A stretch of 64,000 bases of DNA, taken from an uncultured Muribaculaceae bacterium (GTDB lineage Bacteria; Bacteroidota; Bacteroidia; Bacteroidales; Muribaculaceae). The notes under the pieces were generated by a model. It ran no database searches. It saw only the letters and a list, made by a program, of their open reading frames with translations, and was not told where the DNA came from. The stretch's first letter is position 1; every line of letters starts with the position of its first letter. Made by a program: the position numbers and the translations under genes. The stretch is from contig CAJUKE010000001.1 of NCBI GenBank assembly GCA_910587075.1, positions 1 to 64,000 on the forward strand. The letters are read 5' to 3'. Shown one piece after another: positions 51,095 to 60,542 of the stretch.

Positions 51095-52474
51095 TTATTC
51101 GAGGAACGACTTCTCGATGGCCGCCACATCCTCCTGGAGCTGCTTCTCGAACGGGAGGCGCTCCTCGATGTTCTTGCAGGCATAGAGCACCGTAGCGTGA
51201 GTGCGCGAAAGGCGAGTGCCGATAGCGGTCAGTGGCATCTTGGCGTGCTTCTTGGCCAGGTACATAACCATCTGGCGTGCGTCGGAAATCTCGCGTTTGC
51301 GCGACTTGGTGAAAATAGCGTCGGGATCAATGTCATAATGCGACGCTACACCCTGGGTCACCATCTCGAAATTGATAGCGGTGGACTTGCGCATCTTCAC
51401 CACATTGGAGAGCACATGGCGGGCAAGGTCGACCGTCACCTCGCGGTTGAGCACCGTGGCGTGGGCCAGCAGCGACACCACCACCCCCTCAAGCTCGCGG
51501 ACGCTGTCGGTGACATTCTCGGCGATAAACTCCATAACCTCGCCGGGGAGGGCGAGCCCGTCCTGGTCGGCCTTGAGCTGGAGCACCTCGCGGCGCAGCA
51601 GCAGGTCGGGGCGCTCAAGCTCGACCGTCATACCCCACTTGAATCGGGAGAGGAGGCGGGCGGTCATACCCTTGAGGTCGGTCGGGCAGCAGTCGCTCGA
51701 CAGGATAATCTGCTTCTGGTTAAGGTGCAGATGGTTGAAGATATGGAAGAAGGTTTCCTGGGTCTTCTCCTTACCTATAAGGTCCTGAATATCGTCTATT
51801 ATCAGTGCGTCGATACTCTGGTAAAAATTGATGAACTCGTTGATTTTGCCGTTGCGGGAGGCCACGGTGAACTGGCTCTCGAACAGGCGCGCCGAAACGT
51901 AAAGCACCCTCGCGCGGGGATTGTTTTCGCGGATTTTGATGCCTATGGCCTGAATGAGGTGGGTCTTGCCCACTCCCGGAGGGCCGAACACGAACAGCGG
52001 GTTGAACGTCTTTACCTTCGGGTCGTTTGCGATGGCCTCGCCGATGGCGCGGGCAATCTTATTGGATGACGAGCCGCAATAGTTCTCGAACGTGTAGCGC
52101 GGATTGAGCTGGGAGTCGAACGCCGGATCGACCGGCGCGCGGAAAAGGTCGGCCCCCCTGCGCCCTACCGCCGGGGATGCGGCCAGACCCGACTCCTTGA
52201 TCTGAGTGTCGGGGAGATCCTTTACCTGCTCGTAATGATAGAACAGCTTCACCTCCGGCCCGTAGACGCGGCGCAGGGCCAGCTTCATGATGGGCAGGAA
52301 CGTGTCCTCGATGTGCTCCTTGAAGAAGGCCGAGGGCACCGAGATGTGCAGCTCGCCGTTGGAGAAATCCAGCGACGAAACCGGTTCAAACCAGTATTTG
52401 TACTGCTCGGGAGAGATATTATTGCGGATGATGCCGCTGCACTCTTCCCAAAGCCGGAGGTGCGAGTTATCCAT
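51095..52474 (-). CDS. dnaA: chromosomal replication initiator DnaA
   Basis: Binds DnaA boxes at the origin and opens the DNA. It has 459 residues, the usual length. Domain I is residues 1-80, a short linker follows, the AAA+ domain has Walker A (GPPGVGKTHLIQAIG) and Walker B (ALIIDDIQDLIG), and the C-terminal domain IV includes RDARQMVMYLAKKHAKM-like residues and LSRTHATVLYACKNI, the DnaA-box reader. The bases upstream hold DnaA-box-like sites. The neighbours dnaN or recF, often adjacent to dnaA elsewhere, are not here. Confidence 0.96.
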   Translation of the reverse strand: MDNSHLRLWEECSGIIRNNISPEQYKYWFEPVSSLDFSNGELHISVPSAFFKEHIEDTFLPIMKLALRRVYGPEVKLFYHYEQVKDLPDTQIKESGLAASPAVGRRGADLFRAPVDPAFDSQLNPRYTFENYCGSSSNKIARAIGEAIANDPKVKTFNPLFVFGPPGVGKTHLIQAIGIKIRENNPRARVLYVSARLFESQFTVASRNGKINEFINFYQSIDALIIDDIQDLIGKEKTQETFFHIFNHLHLNQKQIILSSDCCPTDLKGMTARLLSRFKWGMTVELERPDLLLRREVLQLKADQDGLALPGEVMEFIAENVTDSVRELEGVVVSLLAHATVLNREVTVDLARHVLSNVVKMRKSTAINFEMVTQGVASHYDIDPDAIFTKSRKREISDARQMVMYLAKKHAKMPLTAIGTRLSRTHATVLYACKNIEERLPFEKQLQEDVAAIEKSFLE

Positions 52475-52920
52475 TAATAAACGTGTAGGGGCGTTAGAAA
52501 TGCGTTAGATTGTCAAGAACTGAACCCGGCGCCGTTTCCGCCATATCGGGGACCCTCGAAAATGAGGAATCCGCCATTACAAACCCGGCGGCGCGCTCGA
52601 TTTGGTAATGCAAATTTCCGCAAAAAATTGTTGAAAAACAAAGGCCGAAAAATTTGGAAAATTCAAACACGGGCAAATGCCTCTGTTATTCAGCCCGTTA
52701 TAAAACGGCTTCCACAAAGGCGTTAAATAACCCCTGTAATTATCAACATTCCAACCAGTTGCAGACCTCCCGACCCGCATCAGGCAACTACACGCCCCCG
52801 GGGTAATACCTTAGAAATCCCCCTCTTATCGCGCTCCCGCCCGATTCGGAAAGTTATCAACAAAAAATCCCTTATCCGAAATGATTCCGAATAAGGGATT
52901 TCTATGCTGTAACAGCCGCG
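52475..52920. other. candidate origin region between carB and dnaA
   Basis: A gap of about 446 bases with no gene. It contains TTATCAACA twice (52740-52748 and 52854-52862), one mismatch from the DnaA box TTATCCACA, and an AT-rich stretch around 52600-52700 (many A runs, AAAATTTGGAAAATTC). The carB terminator lies at one end. Suggestive of oriC but not proof; dnaA need not be next to the origin in Bacteroidetes. Confidence 0.3.
52862..52901 (-). terminator. Rho-independent terminator after carB
   Basis: AAATCCCTTAT and ATAAGGGATTT form a stem with an inner CGGAA/TTCCG pairing; on the minus strand it is followed by TTTTTTG. Confidence 0.9.
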
Positions 52921-52921
52921 G

Positions 52922-55900
52922 TTACTTATACTCGTCCCACGACTTGATCTGTATGTCGGAGACGGGGAGGGAGGTGAACGCCTCGATGAAGGCCGACGCC
53001 AGGCGGGCGTTGGTCAGCAGCGACACGTTGAGGTCGATGGCGGCGCGGCGCACCTTGTAGCCGTTCGACAGCTCGGTCGACGAGAAGTTCTTCGGCAGGT
53101 TGACCACGAAATCGACCTTGCGCTCGTGCAGGAGGTCCAGCACCTGCGGCGTGCCTTCGGGCTGCGAAGGCCAGTAGGCGCGGATAGCGGGGATGCCGTT
53201 TTCAGCGAGGAACTTGAAGGTACCCTCGGTGGCGTAAATCACATAGCCGCTGTTGTGGAGGCGGTGGGCGGCGTCGAGCATATCAGCCTTCTGTCGGGGG
53301 GTACCGGTAGAGAGGAGCACCGCCTTGCGGGGTATGCGGCAACCTACGGAGAGCATCGACTTGAGGAGCGCCTCGGAAGTGTCGTCGCCGATGCACCCCA
53401 CCTCTCCGGTAGAGGCCATATCGACACCGAGCACGGGGTCGGCGCCCTGGAGGCGCGAGAAGCTGAACTGCGAAGCCTTGATGCCGACGTAGTCGAGGTC
53501 GAAGAGGTTCTTGTTGGGCTTCTGAACGTCGAGGCCGAGCATAACCTTGGTGGCGAGGTCGATGAAGTTAAGCTTCAGCACCTTCGACACAAACGGGAAG
53601 CTGCGCGAGGCGCGGAGGTTGCACTCGATTACCTTGATATCGTTGTTCTTGGCCAGGAACTGGATGTTGAACGGGCCGGAGATGTCGAGCGCCTTGGCGA
53701 TAGCGGCCGACACCTTCTTAATGCGGCGCATTGTCTCCACATAGAGCTTCTGCGGGGGGAACTGAATCGTCGCGTCGCCGGAGTGAACGCCGGCGTACTC
53801 GATATGCTCGGAGATGGCGTAAGCCTTGATTTCGCCGTTCTGTGCCACGGCGTCCATCTCTATCTCCTTGGCGTTCTGGATGAACTCGGTAACCACCACG
53901 GGGTGCTGCTTGCTGACGTTGGCGGCGAGTTTGAGGAAGCGGTGGAGCTCCTCCTCGTTGGAGCAGACGTTCATAGCCGCGCCGGAGAGCACATAGCTCG
54001 GGCGAACAAGCACCGGGAAGCCTACCTCTTGGATAAACTCGTCGATGTCGGCGAAGCTGGTCAGCTCGCGCCAGCGGGGCTGGTCGATACCGAGGCGGTC
54101 GAGCATAGCCGAGAACTTGTGGCGGTCCTCGGCGTTGTCGATCGACTTGGCCGATGTGCCGAGAATATTGACCCCGGCCTCGTCGAGACGGGTCGCGAGG
54201 TTGTTGGGTATCTGACCACCCACGGAGAGAATCACGCCGTGGGGCATCTCCAGCTCCAGGATATCCATCACGCGCTCGTAGGTGAGCTCGTCGAAGTAGA
54301 GGCGGTCACACATATCGTAGTCGGTCGAAACCGTCTCGGGATTGTAGTTGATCATCACCGAGCGGTAACCCTGCTCCTTGACGGTCATAAGGGCATTGAC
54401 CGAGCACCAGTCGAACTCAACCGACGAGCCGATACGGTAGGCACCCGAGCCGAGCACCACCACCGAGCGGTGGTCGCCGAGGTAGTTGACATCGTTTTCC
54501 GAACCGTTGTAGGTGAGATAGAGATAGTTGGTCATCGCCGGATACTCAGCTGCCAGGGTGTCGATCTGCTTAACCACCGGGGTTATGCCCAGCTCCTTGC
54601 GGAGGAGGCGAACCTGCGCGTTGTCGCGGCCGGATATGTCGAACGCCTCCTTGCGCACGGCTCTCGCGATCTGGAAATCGCTGAAGCCCTGCTCCTTGGC
54701 CTTGCGGAGAAGCGCGGCGGGGATGTCGGCAACCTCGTTCACGGCTTTCAGCTCGCCCTCGGTAACGATAATATGGTGTAGCTTTTCGAGGAACCAGCGG
54801 TCGATTTTCGTGAGCTCGTGGATGCGTTCCACGGTATAGCCCCCCTGCATAGCCTTCGCGATGGCGAAGACGCGCTTGTCGGTAGGTTCGGCCAGAGCGC
54901 GGTCGAGGTCGTCGAACTTTATATCGCGGTTACCCACGAAGCCGTGCATCCCCTGCCCTATCATGCGGAGACCCTTCTGGATTACCTCCTCGAAAGTGCG
55001 TCCGATAGCCATAACCTCGCCGACCGACTTCATCGAGGAGCCGATTTCGCGGCGCACGCCGTGGAACTTGCCGAGGTCCCAGCGGGGAATCTTGCAGACA
55101 ATATAATCGAGCGCGGGCTCGAAGAAAGCCGAGGTCTCGCGGGTCACGGAGTTGCGGAGGTCGAAGAGACCATAGCCAAGGCCGAGCTTCGCGGCGACGA
55201 ATGCCAGGGGGTAACCCGTGGCTTTCGAAGCGAGGGCCGACGAGCGGCTGAGGCGGGCGTTGACCTCAATCACGCGGTAATCCATCGAATCCGGGTCGAA
55301 GGCATACTGCACGTTACACTCGCCCACGATGCCAATGTGGCGGATAATCTTGATGGCAAGCTGGCGCAGGTAGTGGTAGTCGTCGTTGGAGAGTGTCTGC
55401 GAGGGAGCCACCACGATACTCTCGCCGGTGTGGATGCCCAGCGGGTCGAAGTTCTCCATGTTGCAGACCGTGATACAGTTGTCGAAACGGTCGCGGACAA
55501 CCTCGTATTCGACCTCTTTCCACCCCTTGAGCGATTTCTCAACGAGTACCTGCGGGGAGAAAGAGAAAGCCTTTTCGGTGAGGGCCACGAGCTGCTCGGC
55601 GTTGTCGCAGAAACCGCTGCCGAGGCCCCCGAGGGCGTAGGCGGCGCGCACAATCACGGGGTAGCCGAGGCGTTCGGCGGCGGCGAGAGCGTCGGCGGTA
55701 GTCTCCACGGCCTCGCTCTTGATGGTCTTGACGCCGATTTCGTCGAGGCGCTTAACGAAGAGTTCGCGGTCCTCGGTGTCCTTGATGGCCTGCACGGGGG
55801 TGCCGAGCACCTTCACTCCGTACTTCTCAAGCACGCCGCTCTCGAAGAGCTCGACGCCGCAGTTGAGAGCCGTTTGGCCGCCGAAGGAGAGCAGAATCCC

Positions 55901-56182
55901 CTGCGGACGCTCCTTCTCGATAACCCGCTCCACGAAGTAGGGGGTAACCGGGAGGAAGTAGATTTTGTCGGCAAAGCCGTCAGAGGTCTGCACCGTGGCG
56001 ATGTTCGGGTTGATGAGCACGGTCGCGATACCCTCCTCCTTCATAGCCTTCAGCGCCTGGGAGCCGGAATAGTCAAACTCGCCGGCCTCGCCGATTTTGA
56101 GCGCCCCGGAGCCGAGGAGGAGCACCTTTTTGACTGTTTTGTCGATATTCTCTGTTGACGCGGTGTTCGTCCGTTCGGTCAT
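52922..56182 (-). CDS. carB: carbamoyl-phosphate synthase large subunit
   Basis: Makes carbamoyl phosphate for pyrimidines and arginine from ammonia, bicarbonate and 2 ATP. It has 1086 residues, normal length. The two ATP-grasp halves are present: LLLGSGALKIGEAGEFDYSG (first) and VVVLGSGAYRIGSSVEFDWC (second), with NVQYAFDPDSMDYRVIEVNARLSRSSALASKATGYPLA and FNIQFLAKNNDIKVIECNLRASRSFPF. The C-terminal allosteric MGS-like domain begins near residue 930. It starts 12 bases after carA, and ends in a strong terminator. Confidence 0.97.
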   Translation of the reverse strand: MTERTNTASTENIDKTVKKVLLLGSGALKIGEAGEFDYSGSQALKAMKEEGIATVLINPNIATVQTSDGFADKIYFLPVTPYFVERVIEKERPQGILLSFGGQTALNCGVELFESGVLEKYGVKVLGTPVQAIKDTEDRELFVKRLDEIGVKTIKSEAVETTADALAAAERLGYPVIVRAAYALGGLGSGFCDNAEQLVALTEKAFSFSPQVLVEKSLKGWKEVEYEVVRDRFDNCITVCNMENFDPLGIHTGESIVVAPSQTLSNDDYHYLRQLAIKIIRHIGIVGECNVQYAFDPDSMDYRVIEVNARLSRSSALASKATGYPLAFVAAKLGLGYGLFDLRNSVTRETSAFFEPALDYIVCKIPRWDLGKFHGVRREIGSSMKSVGEVMAIGRTFEEVIQKGLRMIGQGMHGFVGNRDIKFDDLDRALAEPTDKRVFAIAKAMQGGYTVERIHELTKIDRWFLEKLHHIIVTEGELKAVNEVADIPAALLRKAKEQGFSDFQIARAVRKEAFDISGRDNAQVRLLRKELGITPVVKQIDTLAAEYPAMTNYLYLTYNGSENDVNYLGDHRSVVVLGSGAYRIGSSVEFDWCSVNALMTVKEQGYRSVMINYNPETVSTDYDMCDRLYFDELTYERVMDILELEMPHGVILSVGGQIPNNLATRLDEAGVNILGTSAKSIDNAEDRHKFSAMLDRLGIDQPRWRELTSFADIDEFIQEVGFPVLVRPSYVLSGAAMNVCSNEEELHRFLKLAANVSKQHPVVVTEFIQNAKEIEMDAVAQNGEIKAYAISEHIEYAGVHSGDATIQFPPQKLYVETMRRIKKVSAAIAKALDISGPFNIQFLAKNNDIKVIECNLRASRSFPFVSKVLKLNFIDLATKVMLGLDVQKPNKNLFDLDYVGIKASQFSFSRLQGADPVLGVDMASTGEVGCIGDDTSEALLKSMLSVGCRIPRKAVLLSTGTPRQKADMLDAAHRLHNSGYVIYATEGTFKFLAENGIPAIRAYWPSQPEGTPQVLDLLHERKVDFVVNLPKNFSSTELSNGYKVRRAAIDLNVSLLTNARLASAFIEAFTSLPVSDIQIKSWDEYK

Positions 56183-56194
56183 ATCAGTAAACTC

Positions 56195-57277
56195 TTAAAG
56201 CAGGGAAATAAACTGGTCGAAAATAAACTCTGTGTCGCGGGGACCCGAGGATGCCTCGGGGTGGAACTGGGCCGAGAAGTAGGGCTTCGTCTTGTGGCGG
56301 ATACCCTCGTTGGTGCCGTCGTTCATATTGATGAACAAGGGTTCCCAGTCGGCGGGGAGGGTCGAGTCGTCGACGGCGAAGCCGTGGTTCTGCGAAGTGA
56401 TGTAGCAGGTGTTCGTCCCGGCCTGGCGCACAGGCTGGTTGTGGCTGCGGTGGCCGTACTTGAGCTTGTAGGTCGAGGCACCGGCGGCTTTAGCGAGGAG
56501 CTGGTTGCCCATGCAGATACCGCAGATGGGTTTGCCGGTCTCCATGGCCTTGCGTATGTTGGCCACGGTGGCTTCAGCAAAGTCGGGATTGCCGGGGCCG
56601 TTGGATATAAACAGCCCGTCGTAGGGGATGGTGTTGAAGTCGTAGTCCCAGGGAACGCACACGACCTTCACCCCTCGGCGGGTAAGGCATCGGATAATGT
56701 TGTATTTTGTGCCACAGTCGACAAGGACGACAGTCTTCTCCCCCTCGCCGTGGGTCTGCACCTCGTTGATGCTGACTTTCGCGATAAGGTTTTCGGAGTT
56801 GGGGTCGCTGAATTCAACCTCGTCGGGGTTGTCGAAATAGATTTTGCCCAGCATCGAGCCTTTCTCGCGGAGATGCTTGGTCAGGGCCCGGGTGTCGATT
56901 CCGTAAAGTCCGGGAATCTTCTCATCGCGGAGCCACTCGTGGAGCGAGCGCGTGGCGAGCCAGTGGCTCGGTTCCCACGAATAGTCCTGGGCGATGATGG
57001 CCCGGCAATGTATTCGGGAACTTTCGAGGAACTCGCTGACGGAGTCCTTCTCCGTTTCGGGAGGGACGCCGTAGTTGCCCAGGATGGGATAGGTGGTGAC
57101 AAGGATCTGCCCCTCGTAGGAGGGATCGGTTAAGCTCTCGGGATAACCCGTCATCGCGGTGTTGAATACAACTTCACCGGCTGCCGGGGCCTCGAAGCCG
57201 AAGGACTTGCCCTCAAAGAGCGTGCCATCTTCGAGCAGGAGGAATGCTTTGCGCGGGGTAGGCATCTGATCGGTCAT
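56195..57277 (-). CDS. carA: carbamoyl-phosphate synthase small subunit
   Basis: Glutaminase subunit that feeds ammonia to CarB. It has 360 residues. The N-terminal domain begins LLLEDGTLFEGKSFGFE; the class I glutamine amidotransferase site has its nucleophilic Cys in ICGICMGNQLLAKAAG, and the His-Glu pair in AQFHPEASSGPRD. The promoter box lies 4 bases before the start, inside the end of bioD, so carAB can be transcribed on its own with almost no leader, besides any read-through from the biotin genes. Confidence 0.97.
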   Translation of the reverse strand: MTDQMPTPRKAFLLLEDGTLFEGKSFGFEAPAAGEVVFNTAMTGYPESLTDPSYEGQILVTTYPILGNYGVPPETEKDSVSEFLESSRIHCRAIIAQDYSWEPSHWLATRSLHEWLRDEKIPGLYGIDTRALTKHLREKGSMLGKIYFDNPDEVEFSDPNSENLIAKVSINEVQTHGEGEKTVVLVDCGTKYNIIRCLTRRGVKVVCVPWDYDFNTIPYDGLFISNGPGNPDFAEATVANIRKAMETGKPICGICMGNQLLAKAAGASTYKLKYGHRSHNQPVRQAGTNTCYITSQNHGFAVDDSTLPADWEPLFINMNDGTNEGIRHKTKPYFSAQFHPEASSGPRDTEFIFDQFISLL

Positions 57278-57281
57278 AGCG

Positions 57282-57312
57282 CGAAGTTACGAATTTTTTT
57301 GCTGAGGTAAAA
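57282..57312 (-). promoter_or_regulatory. promoter of carAB, overlapping the bioD stop
   Basis: Minus-strand TTTT (complement of 57309-57312), 19 bases, then TAACTTCG (complement of 57282-57289), with only 4 bases before the carA ATG. The box overlaps the stop codon of bioD. Confidence 0.55.
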
Positions 57313-57946
57313 AAATACGGGGCACCTTTATTAGCTCTGTCCCCGGAAATTCACGCGACAGGTAGCGTTCAAGGAATCCGAAGGTGTCGGAAGCTATCAG
57401 CGAGTCGTCATCAAAGTAGGTGTTATACAGCACATAGGGCAGGCTCAGGCCGCGGCGTTTGATGGCTTCGAGCGATAGCAGGGCGTGGTTTATCGAGCCC
57501 AGGGCGCCGTGGACCACGAGAATCAGGGGGATGTTCCTGTCCGCCGGGTAGTCGATGGTGAGATACTCGTCGGTAAGGGGCACCATAAGTCCCCCCGCGC
57601 CTTCGATGATCACCGCGTCGTAGGTCTTGGCAAGGCGGTCGGTGGCATCCTCGATGACCCCCAGGGGTATGTCGCGCTTGTCGAGCCGGGCGGCGAGCTG
57701 AGGCGAGCACGGGTAGGAGTAAATCAGCGGAGCGGTGGTGTGGTCGAGGTCGGCCGGCTGCAGGGGGATGCCCATTATGCGGCGGTGGAGGTCAATATCC
57801 TCGGAATACTCGCCGTTGCCCGTCTGCACGAACTTCTGCGTGATCACGTTTTTGCCCTGCCGCGCCCACTCCCTGGCGAGCCATCCGGCGCAGTAGCTTT
57901 TTCCGGCATCGGTGTCGATGCCGCTGAGGAAATAAACTTCGCTCAT
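57287..57946 (-). CDS. bioD: dethiobiotin synthase
   Basis: Closes the ureido ring of dethiobiotin from 7,8-diaminopelargonic acid, CO2 and ATP. It has 219 residues. The P-loop-like motif is SGIDTDAGKSYCAGWLA, which departs from the common GTDTDVGKT only slightly; KFVQTGNGEYSEDIDLHRRI and VIIEGAGGLMVPLTDEYLTIDY complete the site. The start overlaps the stop of the bioGC gene. It is the last gene of the biotin operon. Confidence 0.93.
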   Translation of the reverse strand: MSEVYFLSGIDTDAGKSYCAGWLAREWARQGKNVITQKFVQTGNGEYSEDIDLHRRIMGIPLQPADLDHTTAPLIYSYPCSPQLAARLDKRDIPLGVIEDATDRLAKTYDAVIIEGAGGLMVPLTDEYLTIDYPADRNIPLILVVHGALGSINHALLSLEAIKRRGLSLPYVLYNTYFDDDSLIASDTFGFLERYLSREFPGTELIKVPRIFLPQQKNS

Positions 57947-59379
57947 ATCGGTTTTCTGATTATCAGATAATTTGACACATATGTTAGGCCGACGCGGCCA
58001 TCGGCGTCAGCCTGCAGGCCGCGCATCAGCTTGCGGGCCGCCGCTACCGACGACGCACGGTCGCGGCGCAGGGCGTTGACCCCGGTGCGGCTTATGTGGC
58101 GCGCGGCCGCGGCCGCGTCGGGGAATCGCTCGGTAAGCGTTTCTTTAAGGTTCGCGAGCACCTCCCCCTCCGGCTTCCACCGCGAAGGGTCGGGATACTT
58201 CAGCGAAACGCCCGTAATGGCGGCAACCTCGCGGTAAGTGCCCTCGCCGAAAAACGACAGCGCCATAACGCCGCCGGGGGCGAGCGCCCTGTAGGCCATA
58301 GCCACGAAGCGCTCCGGCGAATGGAACCACTGCAGCGTAGAGGCCGAAAGAATCAGGTCGACCGATTCCGCGGGTAGACCGGCCACGGCCTCCTCAGCGT
58401 CGCATCGCACGAAGCGGGCACCCGCGGGGAAGCGCCCGCTGTCTACCACTGCGATGTCCATAAGCGCGAGGTCGGCTATTTCGAGCTCGGGAGTGTACAG
58501 GTCGGTGAGGAGTCCGTCCCCCACCCCGACCTCAAGCACCCGAAGGGCACCCGAAGGTATGTGGGGTCTGGCAAGCTCCCAGAGTCTTGCAGCTACCGAT
58601 CGCTGTGTCGGGGCGCTTTCGCGGTATGTGTCCCTCGCGGCCGAGAACCGGGTGGCCACCAGCTCCTTATCGACAACGAAGTCGTCAATGACCCGCTGAA
58701 GGTCGATGTAATGACCGGCTCCGGCGATTACCGACAAGGGTACTCCGGCCTCTGTCCAGCAGGCCTCCTGCGAACTTGCCGGAAAAATCAGGTCGCGCTC
58801 TCCGGCCACGGCGAAATCCCATCCCGCGGAGCCGGGGTATGGCGGCAGATCGCCGAAAAAGCGGAGTTCCTCAGCCACTGAGCTGAAATCGCGGGAGTTG
58901 CCAGCGGCAACGAACGCGTCGAGTTCAGACTTGTTGGCGAACATCCGCGCCGTGAACTTTTCCACAGCCGCCTCGCTCAGCCCCTTCAGGGTGATATTGA
59001 ACACCGCGGGTGGTATGCCGCGGCGACGGTCGATGTGGAGCGGGGTACCGTTGACGGCCACCTCGCGGGTTACCGGGAGGGTGCGCATCCCTTCAAGTAT
59101 ATATGAAGCGGCGACAACGCCGAACGACCACGCCACCACCACGACCTCCTTGTATCGGGCCGCCACGCCGGATAGCTCTCCGGCGAACCCCTCTCTGCGG
59201 CGGTAGCCCCAGAGGAGCAGCACGTCGTAGCCCGGCTTGGCCAAACGGACAAACGGCTCCGGCGACATACCCCAGCCGAGGAACACCATAATCAGGCGGC
59301 TCTCGCCTGGCGTTCCCGCGAAGCGGTACGAGGCAGCAATCCCCGCCCCACGCGCGATCATATCGTTCGGTTCCATCAA
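57943..59379 (-). CDS. BioG-BioC fusion: pimeloyl-ACP methyl ester esterase and malonyl-ACP O-methyltransferase
   Basis: A 478-residue fusion joining the opening and closing steps of pimelate synthesis. The N-terminal 215 residues are BioG-like (DUF452): VFLGWGMSPEPF, then the nucleophile elbow VVAWSFGVVAASY, and the His in AGAGHYIDLQ. Residues of about 230-478 are the BioC methyltransferase: VLEVGVGDGLLTDLY is the SAM motif; SASTLQWFHSPERFVAMAYRALAPGG follows. BioC caps the malonyl thioester so fatty-acid enzymes can extend it; BioG removes the methyl. The start overlaps the bioF stop (ATGA), and its end overlaps the bioD start. Confidence 0.88.
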   Translation of the reverse strand: MMEPNDMIARGAGIAASYRFAGTPGESRLIMVFLGWGMSPEPFVRLAKPGYDVLLLWGYRRREGFAGELSGVAARYKEVVVVAWSFGVVAASYILEGMRTLPVTREVAVNGTPLHIDRRRGIPPAVFNITLKGLSEAAVEKFTARMFANKSELDAFVAAGNSRDFSSVAEELRFFGDLPPYPGSAGWDFAVAGERDLIFPASSQEACWTEAGVPLSVIAGAGHYIDLQRVIDDFVVDKELVATRFSAARDTYRESAPTQRSVAARLWELARPHIPSGALRVLEVGVGDGLLTDLYTPELEIADLALMDIAVVDSGRFPAGARFVRCDAEEAVAGLPAESVDLILSASTLQWFHSPERFVAMAYRALAPGGVMALSFFGEGTYREVAAITGVSLKYPDPSRWKPEGEVLANLKETLTERFPDAAAAARHISRTGVNALRRDRASSVAAARKLMRGLQADADGRVGLTYVSNYLIIRKPI

Positions 59380-60542
59380 AGCGTCGGAGGATTGATTACG
59401 GGGAGCAGGTCGGCCAGGGCGCTGTCGAGCGCGTCGAGGTCGGCGTCGGTCATCGAGGCGTGCAGACTGAACCGCAGACGCTCCGTGCCGGCGGGCACAG
59501 TAGGCTTGCGTATCGGGAGCGCCTTGATACCATATATATTATATAATTTCGAAGAAAGCTCAACGGCCTGACGCGAGTCGCCGATAATTAAGGGCTGGAT
59601 ATGCGAGGGTACGATTTCCACCGGGGAATACTTTCCCAAAATCTCCCTGAGCCGCGCGGCAAGGCGTGCGAGATGCCCGCGCTCCTTATCCATCGCGACA
59701 AGGTTGCCCAGCACGAAGCGGGTCCAGGCGGCCTGCATCGGGGGGAGCGCGGTGGAGAATATGAAGCTGCGCGCTGTGTTTACGAGGTAGTCGCGCATAT
59801 CGCAGCTCACCACGGCGAAAGCCCCCATCGAGGCGGCCGCCTTGCCGAAAGTGCCGACCGTAACGTCAAACATCCCCGGCTCTGACGAAGCCGCCACCAA
59901 ACCGAGGCCGCGGGGGCCGAGCACGCCGAAAGCATGGGCCTCGTCGACGTAGAGCATAACGTTGGGGAACCGTTTCTTTAGAGCGATAAGCCGCTCCATA
60001 TCTGCCGAGTCGCCATCCATGGAATAGACACTCTCGACCACCACCAGTATGTTGCCATACTCCCCGGCCTTGGCCTCGACCATCCGCTCCAGGCGGTCGA
60101 AATCGTTGTGGGGGAAGCGGGCATAGGGTGCCCGCGACAGGATGATGCCGTCGATGATGCTGGCGTGCACGAGCTTGTCGGCCAGGATGTAGGTATCCTT
60201 GGCGGCGATGGAGGAGATGAGCCCGGTATTGGCGTGGTATCCGCTGTTGAACATCAGCGCGCCGGTGTCGTCGCCGCGCCGCTTGGCGTAGAGCAGCCGC
60301 AGAAACACCTCAAGATTGGTGTACTCAATCTGCCGGGGAGCGAGCAGCCGGGCCGCTGCCGACGTCATAGGCACCTTTGCCGACGCAGCGTCGGCGAAGA
60401 AACGCTCCTGAAACGCGGCGTCGGTGCCGAGCCCCATATAATCGTTGGTCGAGAAATCGAGAACACCCGACTTTGTGAAGTTGGGTATCTCGCGGAAATT
60501 CCCCTCGTCGCGGAGCTGCCGCAGGTATCGCTTTATTTCCAT
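59376..60542 (-). CDS. bioF: 8-amino-7-oxononanoate synthase
   Basis: PLP enzyme that joins pimeloyl-ACP (or CoA) with alanine in biotin synthesis. It has 388 residues. VLDFSTNDYMGLGTD is the N-terminal family motif, then FNSGYHANTGLISSI; YVDEAHAFGVLGPRGLG holds the Asp and His that hold the cofactor. The Lys for PLP is in TVGTFGKAAASMGAFAV. It overlaps bioA by 10 bases and the fusion gene by 4, so the operon is tightly coupled. Confidence 0.93.
   Translation of the reverse strand: MEIKRYLRQLRDEGNFREIPNFTKSGVLDFSTNDYMGLGTDAAFQERFFADAASAKVPMTSAAARLLAPRQIEYTNLEVFLRLLYAKRRGDDTGALMFNSGYHANTGLISSIAAKDTYILADKLVHASIIDGIILSRAPYARFPHNDFDRLERMVEAKAGEYGNILVVVESVYSMDGDSADMERLIALKKRFPNVMLYVDEAHAFGVLGPRGLGLVAASSEPGMFDVTVGTFGKAAASMGAFAVVSCDMRDYLVNTARSFIFSTALPPMQAAWTRFVLGNLVAMDKERGHLARLAARLREILGKYSPVEIVPSHIQPLIIGDSRQAVELSSKLYNIYGIKALPIRKPTVPAGTERLRFSLHASMTDADLDALDSALADLLPVINPPTL

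Noticed and set aside
53126..54781. 551-residue ORF opposite carB (and a second one at 54818-56158)
   Set aside because: Both are antisense shadows of carB with low-complexity, Val/Glu/Leu-rich translations.
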